From: an uncultured Clostridium sp.
GTDB taxonomy: Bacteria; Bacillota; Clostridia; Clostridiales; Clostridiaceae
Direction of reading: 5' to 3'
Length of the DNA stretch: 64,000 nucleotides
Assembly: GCF_900769625.1 (NCBI RefSeq)
Contig: NZ_CAAGHK010000011.1
Location: 45,278-109,277, forward strand
This document shows, in pieces, positions 17,508 through 26,238 of the stretch. The first letter of the stretch is position 1. Every line of letters begins with the position of its first letter. The translations under genes and the position numbers were made by a program. Under the pieces are notes generated by a model. That model was not told where the DNA came from, ran no database searches, and worked only from the letters and a program-made list of their open reading frames with translations.

Positions 17508-17549
17508 GAAATCCCTTAAGGGATTTCATCCTTCAACTATCAACTAAAC
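17508..17549. repeat. Palindrome plus CATCCTTCAACTATCAA module
   Basis: A perfect 20-base palindrome GAAATCCCTTAAGGGATTTC (17508-17527), directly followed by ATCCTTCAACTATCAACT. This two-part layout recurs near 54.79 kb almost word for word. It lies 24 bases past the stop of the RNA methyltransferase gene. Confidence 0.55.
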
Positions 17550-17572
17550 ATAGTGTTTATAAATTTTTAAGT

Positions 17573-18358
17573 TTATCTATAAGTGTCCTGTCTTATCTTT
17601 TCATACATAATAACAGATGTAGCTATAGCAACATTTAATGATTCTGCATTTCCTGGCATAGGAATCTTGACCTTAGTATCTGCAAGTTCATATACTTCAT
17701 CACTTATGCCATTTCCCTCATTACCAACTGTTAAAAGCACCTTTCCTCTTAAATCTTCCTGGAAAAAGTCCTTATCTGTATCAAGAGATGTTGCAACTAT
17801 ATTAAAATCTTTATCTTTTAAAGATTTTACAAGACTCATATTGTCATCATCATAATGAACAGGAACGTAAAATAATGATCCCATTGTAGAACGTATAGTT
17901 TTTTCATTATAGATATCTACAGTTCCTTTTGTTAAAATCACGCCATCTGCCTTAACTGCATGAGCTGTTCTTATTATTGTCCCAAGATTTCCCGGATCCT
18001 GTACTTTATCACATAGCAGATAGAAGTTTCCACTTAAATCTAATGGCTTTTCATCCATACGTACAACTGCAACTATGCCTTGTGGCTTTTCAGTTGAAAT
18101 AACTTCATTGAAAAGAACATTTGCCATTTCATATACTTTTAATGACTCACTCATATATCCTTCAAGGTATGAATCCACCTTTTCTTTTCCATCAGATGTA
18201 ACTATTAAGTATTCAATATCAAGTCCTGCCTTAAAGGCTTCCTGTACAAGTCTGAATCCTTCTATTATATATTTATTGTTTTTAGTTCTATGTTTTCTTT
18301 CTTTAAGTTTTTTTGTTTCTTTAAACAAATTATTATCCTTACTTTCAATACAAATCAA
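17573..18358 (-). CDS. TrmH/SpoU-family RNA 2'-O-methyltransferase
   Basis: 261 residues. An N-terminal substrate-binding domain (about 1-95) is followed by the SPOUT knot: VQDPGNLGTIIRTAHA (motif 1 with N and R), LLTVGNEGNGIS (motif 2) and IPMPGNAESLNVAIATSV (motif 3). It transfers methyl from SAM to a ribose 2'-OH in rRNA or tRNA; RlmB-like by length, but the exact site cannot be told. The start is TTG with GAGGTGG seven bases upstream. It is 21 bases after the ktrA-like gene, so it probably shares that operon. Confidence 0.92.
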   Translation of the reverse strand: MICIESKDNNLFKETKKLKERKHRTKNNKYIIEGFRLVQEAFKAGLDIEYLIVTSDGKEKVDSYLEGYMSESLKVYEMANVLFNEVISTEKPQGIVAVVRMDEKPLDLSGNFYLLCDKVQDPGNLGTIIRTAHAVKADGVILTKGTVDIYNEKTIRSTMGSLFYVPVHYDDDNMSLVKSLKDKDFNIVATSLDTDKDFFQEDLRGKVLLTVGNEGNGISDEVYELADTKVKIPMPGNAESLNVAIATSVIMYEKIRQDTYR

Positions 18359-18379
18359 AGTTTTTCCACCTCAAGTTTA

Positions 18380-19045
18380 TTAGCATTTTCCTATAACACC
18401 TTCAAGTTTACCCAAATCCTGCTGTGAGCCAAGTGCAACTATAATATCTTTTTCTCTTATTATTTCATCTGCTCCTGGAGATACATTTACGTTTTTGCCA
18501 TCTTTTATTGCGACAACGTTTATTCCATATTTTTTACGTAAATCAAGCTCTTTTAAAGATTTTTGTGTCCATGAATCAAGTGCTTCAATCTCCATTATGC
18601 TATATTCTGATGATAACTCAATATAATCTAATATATTTGATGAAACAAGATTATGTGCTACTCTTCTGCCCGTATCCTTTTCTGGCATTATGACTTTATT
18701 AGCACCTATTTTTGAAAGAACTTTAGCATGAAGATCGCTTTGTGCTTTAGCAACTATAAATTTCAGTCCCATTTCTTTCAGTAATAGAGTAGCCATAACA
18801 CTTGACTGTATATCTCCTCCTATGCTTACTACTGCTATATCAAAATTTCTTAAACCAATCTTTTTTAATGCATTTTCATCTGTAGCATCCAATTGAACTG
18901 CATGAGTCACATAATCTGCAATGTCCTCAACTTTTTCTTCATCCATATCTATAACAAGTACATCATGACCCATATCATAAACTGTTCTTGCAAGAGATTC
19001 TCCAAATCTCCCAAGACCTATTACAACAAACTGTTTTTTAGTCAT
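18380..19045 (-). CDS. K+ uptake regulatory subunit, KtrA/TrkA type
   Basis: 221 residues: an RCK_N Rossmann domain with VVIGLGRFGESLA at 7-19 and the acidic VIDMDEEKV near 32-40, then RCK_C from about 140. Such proteins form octameric rings that bind ATP/ADP, NAD or c-di-AMP and gate a KtrB-type channel. It lies 99 bases downstream of the membrane partner. Good GGGGG ribosome site before the ATG. Confidence 0.93.
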   Translation of the reverse strand: MTKKQFVVIGLGRFGESLARTVYDMGHDVLVIDMDEEKVEDIADYVTHAVQLDATDENALKKIGLRNFDIAVVSIGGDIQSSVMATLLLKEMGLKFIVAKAQSDLHAKVLSKIGANKVIMPEKDTGRRVAHNLVSSNILDYIELSSEYSIMEIEALDSWTQKSLKELDLRKKYGINVVAIKDGKNVNVSPGADEIIREKDIIVALGSQQDLGKLEGVIGKC

Positions 19046-19144
19046 TTTTTATTATCCCCCTGAATTTATTTAAAATTCTATCTTTAATATAATAACATCT
19101 TTTAATTTTAAATTACATATTTTTATCTTTGTACTAACAAAATA

Positions 19145-20500
19145 TTAACCAATAAGTATTTTTGCTTCAGGATACCTTATTCCAGCTTTTTTATTCTTTT
19201 TCATAAGTGCTAAAAATACTGTTATAGGACCAAGTCTTCCAAAATACATGGCAAGCATAATTACAAATTTACTCAAAGTTCCAATTTGCTGTGTAACACC
19301 TGTTGTTATTCCTACTGTTCCAATAGCTGATGATGCTTCATATAAAAGATCAATAAACTGCTGTTCTGGTTCTGCAACACTTAAAATCATTGTTACACCA
19401 AGAACTATTGCCATTACCAGTACAAATAAAGCAAATGCTTTATATACAGATTCTTTTGAAAATCTTCTTCCAAATACCTCTGTATCATCTCTTCCATTCA
19501 AGACAGAAACAACTGTTAAAATTAAAACTGCAAAAGTGGTTGTCTTTAATCCTCCTGCAGTAGATCCTGGTGAGCCTCCTATGAACATTAGTATTATAGT
19601 TACAAGCTTACCACTCATCGTCATATCACCTGTTGAAATACTGTTAAACCCTGCAGTTCTCGGAGTTATTGATGCAAAAACTGAATTAAGGACCTTTTCT
19701 CCAAAATTAAGACTGCCCAAAGTTGCTTCATTTTTATATTCAACACAGAATATTAATAATGCCCCTAAAGCTATAAGGCTTGCAGTAACATATAATACTA
19801 ATTTTGTGTGTATCGAAAACTTTCTTATATGTTTAAAGTTCAATAAATCTGATAGTACTGAAAATCCTAATCCTCCAATAACAATTAGCATACTTATAAT
19901 TATTATAAGATAATAATTATTATAATAACCTGTTAAACTTCTAAAATTTCCAAACAAATCAAATCCCGCATTGCAAAATGCTGATATAGAATGAAATATG
20001 CTATAAAATATACCTTTTCCAATTCCAAACTGTGGAATAAAAATAAAACTTAATAAAAATGCTCCAATACTTTGAACTGAAAAAGTTAAAATAACTATGT
20101 ATTTCATCATTTTCACAAGTCCTTGAATATCTAAAGCATTCATTGCTTCCTGCATTATAAGTCTGTCTCTAAGAGTGATTTTTTTTCCTAAAAGTATTGC
20201 AATAAAAGTTGTTATAGACATGAACCCAAGACCGCCCAGTTCAATAAGCACCATTATTACACTGTGTCCAAAAGTGTTCCAATGGGTTCCAGTATCTACT
20301 GTTATAAGACCTGTCACACAAACTGCTGATGTAGCAGTAAAAATTGAGTCAACCAGGCTTGTATAAGTTCCGTTTTTAGAAGAAATCGGCAGACTCAAAA
20401 TAACTCCACCAAGTAAAATTATTATCAAAAATCCTAAAGCTAATATTCTTACTTCGCTAAGTTTCTTTTTTCTCAAAAAAGCTATTTTCATCCTCTTCAC
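19145..20500 (-). CDS. K+ uptake channel subunit, KtrB/TrkH type
   Basis: 451 residues and about ten hydrophobic segments. The four selectivity-filter P-loops are all visible with their glycines: CVTGLI (near 62), CNAGFD (near 192), RTAGFN (near 287) and GTVGIT (near 399). It moves K+ (or Na+-coupled K+) inward across the membrane. ATG behind GAGGTGAAGAGG. First gene of the transport-methyltransferase unit. Confidence 0.95.
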   Translation of the reverse strand: MKRMKIAFLRKKKLSEVRILALGFLIIILLGGVILSLPISSKNGTYTSLVDSIFTATSAVCVTGLITVDTGTHWNTFGHSVIMVLIELGGLGFMSITTFIAILLGKKITLRDRLIMQEAMNALDIQGLVKMMKYIVILTFSVQSIGAFLLSFIFIPQFGIGKGIFYSIFHSISAFCNAGFDLFGNFRSLTGYYNNYYLIIIISMLIVIGGLGFSVLSDLLNFKHIRKFSIHTKLVLYVTASLIALGALLIFCVEYKNEATLGSLNFGEKVLNSVFASITPRTAGFNSISTGDMTMSGKLVTIILMFIGGSPGSTAGGLKTTTFAVLILTVVSVLNGRDDTEVFGRRFSKESVYKAFALFVLVMAIVLGVTMILSVAEPEQQFIDLLYEASSAIGTVGITTGVTQQIGTLSKFVIMLAMYFGRLGPITVFLALMKKNKKAGIRYPEAKILIG

Positions 20501-20532
20501 CTCAAAGATTAAATAATTTTGAATATAAAAAT

Positions 20533-20558
20533 AAAATGCGGCCTATAAGACCGCATTC
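20533..20558 (-). terminator. Terminator of infC-rpmI-rplT
   Basis: Stem AATGCGG...CCGCATT with a nine-base loop, then a T-rich tract on the minus strand, 12 bases past the rplT stop. Confidence 0.85.
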
Positions 20559-20569
20559 TATGTATTGTA

Positions 20570-20926
20570 TTAAGCTAATGCTTTTTTAGCAGTTTCAACT
20601 AATTCAGCAAATGCTTTTGGATCATTTATAGCTATTTCTGATAACATTTTTCTGTTAATTTCGATTCCAGCTAATTTGATTCCGTTCATGAATTTTGAAT
20701 AAGACATGTCGTTCATTCTAGCAGCAGCATTGATTCTAGCGATCCATAAACTTCTGTAGTCTCTCTTCTTATTCTTTCTTCCAACGTAAGCATTTCTTAA
20801 TGCTCTTATTACTGATTCGTTAGCAGTTTTAAATAACTTACTCTTTCCACCGTAGTATCCTTTTGCAAGTTTTAAAACTTTTTTATGATTTTTACGAGAA
20901 TTCTTTGCTCTCTTTACTCTTGCCAT
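20570..20926 (-). CDS. rplT: 50S ribosomal protein L20
   Basis: 118 residues, standard length, very basic, with the family signature ARVKRAKNSRKNHKKVLKLA at the N-terminus. It is an early assembly protein of the large subunit. In Firmicutes L20 also binds the infC leader and represses the operon. AGGAGG upstream of ATG; last gene of the operon. Confidence 0.98.
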   Translation of the reverse strand: MARVKRAKNSRKNHKKVLKLAKGYYGGKSKLFKTANESVIRALRNAYVGRKNKKRDYRSLWIARINAAARMNDMSYSKFMNGIKLAGIEINRKMLSEIAINDPKAFAELVETAKKALA

Positions 20927-20957
20927 TACTTAAACCTCCTGTACCAAATACTCTATC

Positions 20958-21155
20958 TTATAGGTATGGTAATAATTTCTTCATTACTTTTTCTTGTGCT
21001 TTACAAACGTATCCAGCTTTTCTAAGATTTCTCTTAGTCTTTGAGCTCTTCTTAGTTAAGATATGGCTCTTAAAAGCTTTAGCTCTTTTTAGCTTTCCTG
21101 TTCCTGTCTTTTTAAATCTTTTTGCTGCACCTCTATGACTCTTCATTTTTGGCAT
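20958..21155 (-). CDS. rpmI: 50S ribosomal protein L35
   Basis: 65 residues starting PKMKSHRGAAKRFKKTGTGK after Met, diagnostic for L35. Strong AGAGGAGG site. Middle gene between infC and rplT, with spacers of 21 and 31 bases. Confidence 0.98.
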   Translation of the reverse strand: MPKMKSHRGAAKRFKKTGTGKLKRAKAFKSHILTKKSSKTKRNLRKAGYVCKAQEKVMKKLLPYL

Positions 21156-21176
21156 GATTAAAATCCTCCTCTCAAG

Positions 21177-21689
21177 TTATGCCTTTTTAGGCCCTAAAAC
21201 CAATGTCATGCTTCTACCTTCTCTTTTAGGTTTTTTCTCTATAATAGAAACATCTTCTAATTTAGATGTAAAGTTATTAAGAATTCTTTCACCGATGTGA
21301 CCTAATTCCATTTCTCTACCTCTAAATCTAACAGTGATTTTAACTTTATCTCCATCTAATAGGAACTTTCTTGCATTTCTCGCTTTAATTTCAATGTCAT
21401 GTTCCTCAATAGTTAGACTTACTCTAATTTCCTTTATGCTGATAACTTTTTGTTTCTTTTTAGCTTCTTTTTCTTTCTTTGATTGCTCATACACAAACTT
21501 ACCGTAATCCATTATCTTACAAACGACTGGCTTTGCATTTGGAGAAATCATAACTAAGTCTAAGTCGCTTTCTTCAGCTAGTCTCTTGGCTTCATTTCCT
21601 GAAACAACGCCAAGTTGTTCACCATCTTTACCAATTAACCTGACTTCTTTTTCTCTTATTTCTTCATTTATTGAAAAATCTTTACTAAT
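21177..21689 (-). CDS. infC: Translation initiation factor IF-3, probable AUU start
   Basis: 170 residues from an ATT codon, or 173 from a GTG three codons earlier. IF-3 binds the 30S subunit and rejects non-canonical start codons. N-domain (about 1-75, INEEIREKEVRLIGKDGEQL) and C-domain (SIKEIRVSLTIEEHDIEIKA) are joined by a Lys-rich linker (KKEKEAKKKQK). The GTG at 21696-21698 overlaps the GGAGG Shine-Dalgarno itself and cannot be served by it, whereas ATT at 21687-21689 lies eight bases after it. AUU starts are the known self-control device of infC in several bacteria. Confidence 0.95.
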   Translation of the reverse strand: MSKDFSINEEIREKEVRLIGKDGEQLGVVSGNEAKRLAEESDLDLVMISPNAKPVVCKIMDYGKFVYEQSKKEKEAKKKQKVISIKEIRVSLTIEEHDIEIKARNARKFLLDGDKVKITVRFRGREMELGHIGERILNNFTSKLEDVSIIEKKPKREGRSMTLVLGPKKA

Positions 21690-21703
21690 ATTTTTCACCT
21701 CCG
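21687..21703 (-). promoter_or_regulatory. Shine-Dalgarno deciding an AUU start for infC
   Basis: On the minus strand CGGAGGTG is followed by AAAAAT and ATT. The spacing of eight bases from GGAGG to ATT is ideal, while the only conventional start in frame is the GTG inside the site. Confidence 0.8.
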
Positions 21704-21721
21704 AAAAATTCTATACATAAT

Positions 21722-21845
21722 ATAAAAAGACGGCCTCATTTAGCCGTCTCATATTATCAATACAACTGTATAGACTCCATAAACCTAACTAGCAATCACA
21801 CGACACCGCAAGGTGAGAAACGGCTGTTTCTTCTTAACGAATCTT
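21722..21845 (-). promoter_or_regulatory. L20-type leader of infC-rpmI-rplT with terminator
   Basis: Between the ytxC stop and infC lies a GC-richer leader. Minus-strand segments AAACAGCCGTTTCTCACC and TTGCGGTGTCGTGTGATTGC look like the L20 leader of Firmicutes. It ends in a stem AGACGGC/GCCGTCT (21728-21750) followed by five Ts. L20 binding would favour this terminator and switch off the operon when free L20 accumulates. Assignment as the L20 leader is by position and resemblance. Confidence 0.8.
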
Positions 21846-21860
21846 AGTATATCATCAACC

Positions 21861-22778
21861 TCAAAACATGTCAACATTTTTACTTAATATTTTTTCTGGT
21901 AAATATTCACTATACTCATCATAACATGTAACCTTATCTCCGAACACATTTTCAACAGTTTCGAGAAACTCTTTATTAGTACAGTTTTGTCTGCCATAAA
22001 TCACAATTTTTTTTGGTGAACTTGTAATAAGACCGCTTATTAAAATATCTTCAATATTTATATCAAAGTCATTTTCATCACCTGTAAGCTCCTTTAAAAA
22101 ATCCTTATATAAATCCCTTCCATATTCATCTTTAATACTGTAATGATTTCTCTCATCAATTGAAATGATTATCTTTTCAATTTTACATTCCTGAATGTCA
22201 ACAAAATACTTTAACAGACGGACAAACTCTTCATATTCTTTTTCAACCATATACTTTTCTACTACTTTATCAATAACTTTTTCTATATCTTCCCTTAACA
22301 TACGTAACCTAAAGGTTATAAACCCATCCACGTTAATCTCTTGTTTTTCACAAATGCATTCCCTTATCTTTTCGATAATGCTGTTTATTCTGTTTAAACA
22401 ATAAATAGAATCTTCATCTTCACAACCATCTTCATAGTTAAGTACCTTTAAAATCTTATTTTCAACTTCTAATATTTCACTCTGCTTTAAGAAGAAATAG
22501 GTATCAGTTATAAATTCAAACATCTCTTTTTTTCTATAATAATCAATTACTATTCTATATAAAATATTACTAACGTATAAGTTAATAATTTCTTCTATCT
22601 TTTTGCTATAGGAATCCTTGTCACATATTATTTTTATTATATGTGTCTTTCCTTCAATGCTTTCAACTAACCCTATTGTTATATCTTTTTTCTTCAGTGA
22701 TTCTCTTAGCTCCTGCAAGTCATGCGGAAATGTAAGCTCTTCATTATAAGCTAATTTTAAAATAAGCATGGATTTCAC
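21861..22778 (-). CDS. ytxC: YtxC-like sporulation protein
   Basis: 305 residues, close to the YtxC family length. Central part has FITFRLRMLREDIEKVIDKV, a region conserved in this family, and C-terminal SPKKIVIYGRQN. YtxC is tied to sporulation by regulation in Bacillus; its biochemical role is unknown. No signal peptide. ATG behind GAAGGGAG. It sits immediately upstream of the infC leader, an arrangement often seen in clostridia. Confidence 0.8.
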   Translation of the reverse strand: MKSMLILKLAYNEELTFPHDLQELRESLKKKDITIGLVESIEGKTHIIKIICDKDSYSKKIEEIINLYVSNILYRIVIDYYRKKEMFEFITDTYFFLKQSEILEVENKILKVLNYEDGCEDEDSIYCLNRINSIIEKIRECICEKQEINVDGFITFRLRMLREDIEKVIDKVVEKYMVEKEYEEFVRLLKYFVDIQECKIEKIIISIDERNHYSIKDEYGRDLYKDFLKELTGDENDFDINIEDILISGLITSSPKKIVIYGRQNCTNKEFLETVENVFGDKVTCYDEYSEYLPEKILSKNVDMF

Positions 22779-23080
22779 TCCCTTCTTTATATTAGTATGT
22801 ATGAAAAAATAGGAGATATACTCATATCCAAGTTCTATTTTTCTATAATTTTAATCTTTTTATCTGGACATATTCTCTGTATATTTCTTAATTAAATATC
22901 ATTTCAAACCAGCATATCGATATTTAATTATCAATAAATATCGAATCCATCTTTAACTTTAGTAGCACACATATGTATTAGTATATTACTCATAAAAATC
23001 CACAATGTGTTATTTACATTTAAATTTTTAATATATATAATCTTCTTAATTAAAACTTTTTATTAATTAAGGAGGTTACA
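22779..23080. other. Intergenic region without recognised gene
   Basis: About 300 AT-rich bases between divergent ytxC and the DUF6873-like gene, presumably holding both promoters. I find no RNA motif or open frame with a ribosome site. Confidence 0.5.
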
Positions 23081-23785
23081 ATGTACGCTTTTGCTGACTA
23101 TAGGATTACCGATGAAGAAATCACAAATCTTTCAAAACTCAATATAGAAATAATAAAAGTACCAAAATGCACTAAAGTATATGACGCTATAAATGGCCAT
23201 GCTGATATTCAGCTTAATATCCTTAAAAATAATACTGAAAATAAACTAATAATACACAAAGATATTTCTGAAAATTTTAGAAATATTTTAGACGAAAAGC
23301 GCATAAAATATATTGTTTCAGAAAATTCTCTGAATTTTTCATATCCTTCTGACATTATTTTAAATGCTTTAATACTTAAAGATTATTTCATACACACTCT
23401 AGCATATACAGATGAAAATCTTTTCAATTCCCAAAAATCAAAAATAATTATCAATGTACCTCAGGGATATACAAAATGTTCCGTGCTTCCTATAAGCCAA
23501 AAGGCTCTCATCACAAGTGATAAGGGGATTTATAAAGTATTAAAGGAGTATGATTTTGACATACTGCTTATTCCTCCCGGAGATATTCTGCTTCCATATT
23601 TAGATTACGGATTTATAGGCGGCACAGGAGGTATGATTTCAGATGACAGAATTGCTTTCTTTGGTGAGCTTGATCAATATAAATACGGAAATGAAGTAAA
23701 AAACTTTTTATCAAAACATGGTATTACTCCAGTTTATCTGAGAAAAGGCAAACTGATAGATAGAGGCAGCCTACTTGTCCTTTAG
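23081..23785 (+). CDS. DUF6873-like GME-fold protein
   Basis: 234 residues, ATG behind AAGGAGG. The pattern of repeated strands and CSVLPISQKALITSD, LLIPPGDILLPYLDYGFIGG and DDRIAFFGELDQ resembles small GME-fold (guanidino-modifying enzyme-like) proteins named DUF6873 in clostridia. A cysteine at about residue 133 and several acidic residues are present, but I cannot point to a complete Cys-His-Glu catalytic triad. It is alone in its transcription unit, 163 bases before tRNA-Cys. The family call is from memory and moderate in confidence. Confidence 0.75.
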   Translation: MYAFADYRITDEEITNLSKLNIEIIKVPKCTKVYDAINGHADIQLNILKNNTENKLIIHKDISENFRNILDEKRIKYIVSENSLNFSYPSDIILNALILKDYFIHTLAYTDENLFNSQKSKIIINVPQGYTKCSVLPISQKALITSDKGIYKVLKEYDFDILLIPPGDILLPYLDYGFIGGTGGMISDDRIAFFGELDQYKYGNEVKNFLSKHGITPVYLRKGKLIDRGSLLVL

Positions 23786-23948
23786 TTGTGTCACTATATA
23801 ATATGATTTTCTTTTTTTTATGTTACTTTTTATATGTGCTCGCCATTAATTTAATTTACACTGCTATTTTTTCATTAAATTAGTGCATCATTTTTAAAAT
23901 TGCTGCATATATATAATGTATGATATTGAAAAACTTCAGATTTAGTAT

Positions 23949-24023
<75 letters not shown>

Positions 24024-24064
24024 TTCAATTAACAGCGATAATTTCAAACTCTGAATTATCAGAT

Positions 24065-24112
24065 AAAAAAAGCCAGCAGACTTGGGGACTCCCTTGCCTG
24101 CTAGCTTTTTTA
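24065..24112 (+). terminator. Terminator after tRNA-Cys
   Basis: Stem AGCCAGCAG paired with CTGCTAGCT (one mismatch), followed by six Ts, 42 bases past the tRNA. The A run before it would let it work on the minus strand as well. Confidence 0.85.
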
Positions 24113-24167
24113 TTTTCCCCACTTCTGTGGAAAATAAAAAAAAGCGGAAAAAAGTTAACATTCTTCT

Positions 24168-24357
24168 TTAATAATTTGCAAATATCTTATCATAAATTTT
24201 TTCTACTGCTTCTTCTGCTTCCTGCGTAAAACGTCTATACTTTTTTATGAAAAGTCTAATAATTTTAGGCTCAAAAATCTTATAAGCAGGCAGCTGATGC
24301 TAAATTAACTGCAATAGCTAACGGCAGCAGTGCTTTTATACTCATTTTTTTCTTCAT
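24168..24357 (-). pseudogene. Small signal-peptide/membrane protein gene, apparently frameshifted
   Basis: ATG at 24355-24357 with GGAG 13 bases upstream starts MKKKMSIKALLPLAIAVNLA, a basic head and hydrophobic core, but reaches TAA at 24280-24282 after 25 codons. Shifting one base opens a frame on to TAA at 24168-24170 that reads AYKIFEPKIIRLFIKKYRRF then TQEAEEAVEKIYDKIFANY, a convincing amphipathic helical tail. Joined, these give about 62 residues with one membrane segment. This suggests a one-base indel, or a sequencing error. The family is not recognised. A 25-residue peptide alone ending in ASAACL is the alternative. Confidence 0.45.
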
Positions 24358-24430
24358 TCTATATATTATCTCCTAATATTTATTCTTCATTGGTTTTTCT
24401 TAATTAAAATTTTCATTCTTATGCCATATA

Positions 24431-24464
24431 ATTAAAAGCTTCAACTTTTCTTGAAGCTTTTAAT
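24431..24464. terminator. Terminator of hslO
   Basis: A perfect 14-bp stem, ATTAAAAGCTTCAA and complement, with a six-base loop, 18 bases past the hslO stop. Confidence 0.85.
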
Positions 24465-24481
24465 ATCAATAATCTAAAATA

Positions 24482-25360
24482 TTATTTGTCTTTTAATATT
24501 TCTCCAATATCATCATGTGAAAATTCATATTTCTTATTACAGAAATTACATACTATTTCTTCTGTTTTACCATCATCATATAATTCCTGTAAATCATCTT
24601 TACCAATTGAAATTAATGCTTTTTCTACTCTTTCTCTTGAACAGTCACATTTATATTCAGGCTTCATATCTTCAAGAATCCTTAAATCCATACCATCAAA
24701 TATATATTCAAGTATTTCTTCGATAGTCTTTCCTTCACTTATTAAAGTAGTTATTGGTGGTATTTCTTCTAATCTGTATGTTATTACATCTGCTAATAAT
24801 TCATCAGCACCTGGAAGCATCTGTACTATGAATCCACCAGCAGCTTTTATTGATAAATCCTTATCAACAAGAACACCTAAAGATACTGCTGATGGTGTCT
24901 GTTCAGATACTGTGAAATAATATGCAAAATCTTCGGCAATTTCACCAGTCTGTATTTTAACCTGACCAACATATGGATCTTTTAATCCTAAATCCTTGAT
25001 AACATAAAGCATACCATTTGTTCCTATAGCTCCACCGACATCAAGTTTTCCTTTTTCATTAAGAGGTCTGTCCACGTAAGGATTACCAACAACGCCTTTA
25101 ACTGTACAGTCATTGTGAGCTGTTACAGTAATTCCATTTATTTCTCCTCCGCCATTTATCTTTAATGTAGTAACTTCTTTGCTGCTCTTTAAAGTTGAAC
25201 CAATTAATGCACCTGCAGTCAGCATTCTTCCAAAAGCTGCTGAAACTACTGGTGTAGTATCATGAATTTTAGTTCCTTCATTTACTAAATTTGTTGTTAT
25301 TCCTGCAATTATTCTGACCATTCCATTTTTGGCAGTAGCTTTAACTATCTTATCCTGCAT
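24482..25360 (-). CDS. hslO: Hsp33 redox-regulated chaperone
   Basis: 292 residues, the standard length. The C-terminal zinc-binding redox switch is intact: CDC near 238-240 and CNFC near 269-272. The N-terminal core carries GGEINGITVTAH and TNGMLYVIKDLG. Oxidation forms disulfides, releases zinc and activates its holdase function against aggregation, useful to an anaerobe under oxygen stress. ATG after AAGGAG. It follows the methyltransferase by 20 bases and is likely co-transcribed. Confidence 0.96.
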   Translation of the reverse strand: MQDKIVKATAKNGMVRIIAGITTNLVNEGTKIHDTTPVVSAAFGRMLTAGALIGSTLKSSKEVTTLKINGGGEINGITVTAHNDCTVKGVVGNPYVDRPLNEKGKLDVGGAIGTNGMLYVIKDLGLKDPYVGQVKIQTGEIAEDFAYYFTVSEQTPSAVSLGVLVDKDLSIKAAGGFIVQMLPGADELLADVITYRLEEIPPITTLISEGKTIEEILEYIFDGMDLRILEDMKPEYKCDCSRERVEKALISIGKDDLQELYDDGKTEEIVCNFCNKKYEFSHDDIGEILKDK

Positions 25361-25380
25361 TTTTCTTCTCCTTATGTATT

Positions 25381-26127
25381 TTATTCTATTTGTTTCTTTA
25401 CGATGTAAAGTATTCTTTCACTGTTTTCATTGACAGAATCACTGCTGTAACCATCAAACTTTCCAATAAGTTTAAAGTTACATTCCTTTAAAGCTTGTTC
25501 TATATCCTTTTCAGTATATGCTCTTTCAGAATGTTCTTCTTCAAATCTTTCATATAAATCCTCATTATTCTTAACAAAGAATGTAAGGAACATATTTACA
25601 ACATTATCTTCAAATACATTTTCCCATGTATAGAAAATATCGTCAGTACTGTATGTATATATATTGTTACCTAATACTTCACTTAACTTATAATATGAAT
25701 TTATATCAAATATGAAAATACCTTCATCTTTAAGATGTTCATGGACTCTGCTGAAATATGCATATAAATCTTCATCTTCAGTTATATAATTTGTAGAATC
25801 TAGAACACAACTAATAAGGTCAAATTTATGATTCAATCTTAATTCGCACATATCCTGGCATATAACCTTTGCTTTTACTCTGTTTTCTTTAAACTTTTCA
25901 AAAGCTACATTTAACATGTCATCTGAAAGGTCAACTGCAAAAGTATTTTTAAATTCTTTACAAACCTTTACTACCACATTACCTGTCCCACATGCTAAAT
26001 CTAAATAATCATCAAATTTGATGTTGTTATCTTTACATATTTCTAAAATTTTTTCTGCAACTTTATCATAATTAATATCTTCATATATTAATTCATCATA
26101 AATATTTGCAAATTCAGTGTATGCCAT
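25381..26127 (-). CDS. Class I SAM-dependent methyltransferase
   Basis: 248 residues starting MAYTEFANIYDELIYEDI. Motif I DYLDLACGTGNVVVKVC is near 40-56, the acidic FAVDLSDDML follows, and a proline-free VLDSTNYIT region corresponds to motif IV. It uses SAM, but the acceptor is unknown. The ATG at 26127 is preferred over a GTG three codons earlier because AAGGG lies at the right distance. It heads a two-gene unit with hslO. Confidence 0.9.
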   Translation of the reverse strand: MAYTEFANIYDELIYEDINYDKVAEKILEICKDNNIKFDDYLDLACGTGNVVVKVCKEFKNTFAVDLSDDMLNVAFEKFKENRVKAKVICQDMCELRLNHKFDLISCVLDSTNYITEDEDLYAYFSRVHEHLKDEGIFIFDINSYYKLSEVLGNNIYTYSTDDIFYTWENVFEDNVVNMFLTFFVKNNEDLYERFEEEHSERAYTEKDIEQALKECNFKLIGKFDGYSSDSVNENSERILYIVKKQIE

Positions 26128-26238
26128 ATTTATCACGCCCTTAAGTTAGTCTATACATCTAATATATTATATCTTAATTTTAAAGTTAGTCAAACATGGG
26201 AGTGTGAAAAATACAAAGCTTCAAAGAGTTTATAATGA

